64,000 bases of DNA from Straminergon stramineum (taxonomy: Eukaryota; Streptophyta; Bryopsida; Hypnales; Calliergonaceae): positions 13,642,501-13,706,500 of the forward strand of contig OY987268.1 in NCBI GenBank assembly GCA_963920665.1, read 5' to 3'. This document shows positions 63,603-64,000 of this stretch, piece by piece. Positions within the stretch are counted from its first letter, which is position 1. Each line of letters starts with the position of its first letter. Under the pieces are notes generated by a model, which was not told where the DNA came from, made no database searches, and saw only the letters and a program-made list of their open reading frames with translations. The translations under genes were made by a program, and so were the position numbers.

Positions 63603-64000
63603 ATGGCCGGGGGAAAGTGGAGCGCCATGGACCCGTTGGCCGCGTTATCCTCTGGGGAATCGTCGTCCTCCTCCGAAGAGGAAGGCGAAGAGGAGAATCC
63701 CGACAATGGAAAAGTAGTGCTAGAAGCCGATGAAGCCGATTCTGACTCTTCGAAGAAAAAAACATCAGCGGGTTTGGATTACGAGGCGTTGAGTCGCCAT
63801 GGCTACTCCGGTGGTCTGTCGATCATGAACGTGCCGGCACCCACGCAGGACACGGGAGACCAAAACTGGTCGTGGTCGTCGGGGAAGCGCAAGCAGGGGG
63901 ATGCAGAGGAGTCCATCGAGAACCGAGAGCGCACACGGGAGGCTATAGGCGAGGAGGCGGAGTTGGCGGCGGCGAGAGCAGTGGCATCATACAATTTTAC
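63603..64000 (+). CDS. Start of an unrecognised acidic, Ser-rich protein (cut by the window end)
   Basis: An open frame from ATG 63603 (context GAACATGG) runs off the window after 132 codons. Residues 15-55 are a Ser/Glu/Asp tract (SSGESSSSSEEEGEE) of the kind found in nuclear proteins. A better-conserved-looking segment then follows: LDYEALSRHGYSGG, NVPAP and QNWSWSSGKRK, with ESIENRERTREAI beyond. I do not recognise the family. The Lys/Arg and Glu content suggests a nuclear or RNA-linked protein, but that is only a guess. No intron is apparent in the visible part. Confidence 0.7.
   Translation, partial: MAGGKWSAMDPLAALSSGESSSSSEEEGEEENPDNGKVVLEADEADSDSSKKKTSAGLDYEALSRHGYSGGLSIMNVPAPTQDTGDQNWSWSSGKRKQGDAEESIENRERTREAIGEEAELAAARAVASYNF

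Overview
The window looks like nuclear DNA of a land plant. All five recognisable complete or near-complete genes have plant-type homologues: a RAN1/HMA7-type copper ATPase, a GRIP-domain golgin, an EBS/SHL-type BAH-PHD reader, a NARROW LEAF1-type serine protease and a PTS2-targeted peroxisomal citrate synthase. Introns have GT..AG borders, genes are far apart, and the intergenic DNA is very AT-rich and full of short DNA transposons. The intronless copper ATPase and the divergent protein tails make me favour a bryophyte (moss-like) genome, but this is inference.

Layout. 0-3.6 kb: copper ATPase (+). 3.6-13 kb: nested transposon graveyard with a Tc1/mariner-like MITE, a CACTA-like element inside a MULE-like element, hairpins and a long-TIR element. 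13-17.4 kb: GRIP golgin (+) with a long leader. 17.4-24 kb: repeats, including three elements chained end to end through shared TTAA tetranucleotides. 24.2-27.2 kb: five-exon BAH-PHD gene (+). 29.1-29.9 kb: decayed transposase of the Merlin/IS1595 (ISXO2-like) family. 30.5-34.9 kb and upstream: NAL1-like protease (-), with three small elements in its introns and an unresolved first exon. 37.6-52 kb: AT-rich repeats, including a second CACTA-like copy in opposite orientation. 52.2-57.7 kb: 14-exon peroxisomal citrate synthase (-), whose exons join in frame to 510 codons plus stop, with a probable 5'UTR intron up to about 59.5 kb. 60-63 kb: a second, longer chain of TTAA-bounded elements. 63.6 kb to the end: the start of an unrecognised acidic protein (+).

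The genes do not form a pathway or cluster. They act in copper delivery to the secretory system, trans-Golgi tethering, chromatin reading, regulated proteolysis and glyoxylate/beta-oxidation metabolism. The most unusual content is mobile. A large family of non-autonomous elements is bounded by TTAA with CCCT(T/A)GAA-type ends, like piggyBac termini, and repeatedly forms chains in which neighbours share one TTAA. There is also the Merlin-like transposase relic, and a pair of CACTA-like elements carrying arrays of a 16-bp palindrome. Exon borders, element borders and repeat relationships were all read by eye; no alignment or database search was run.
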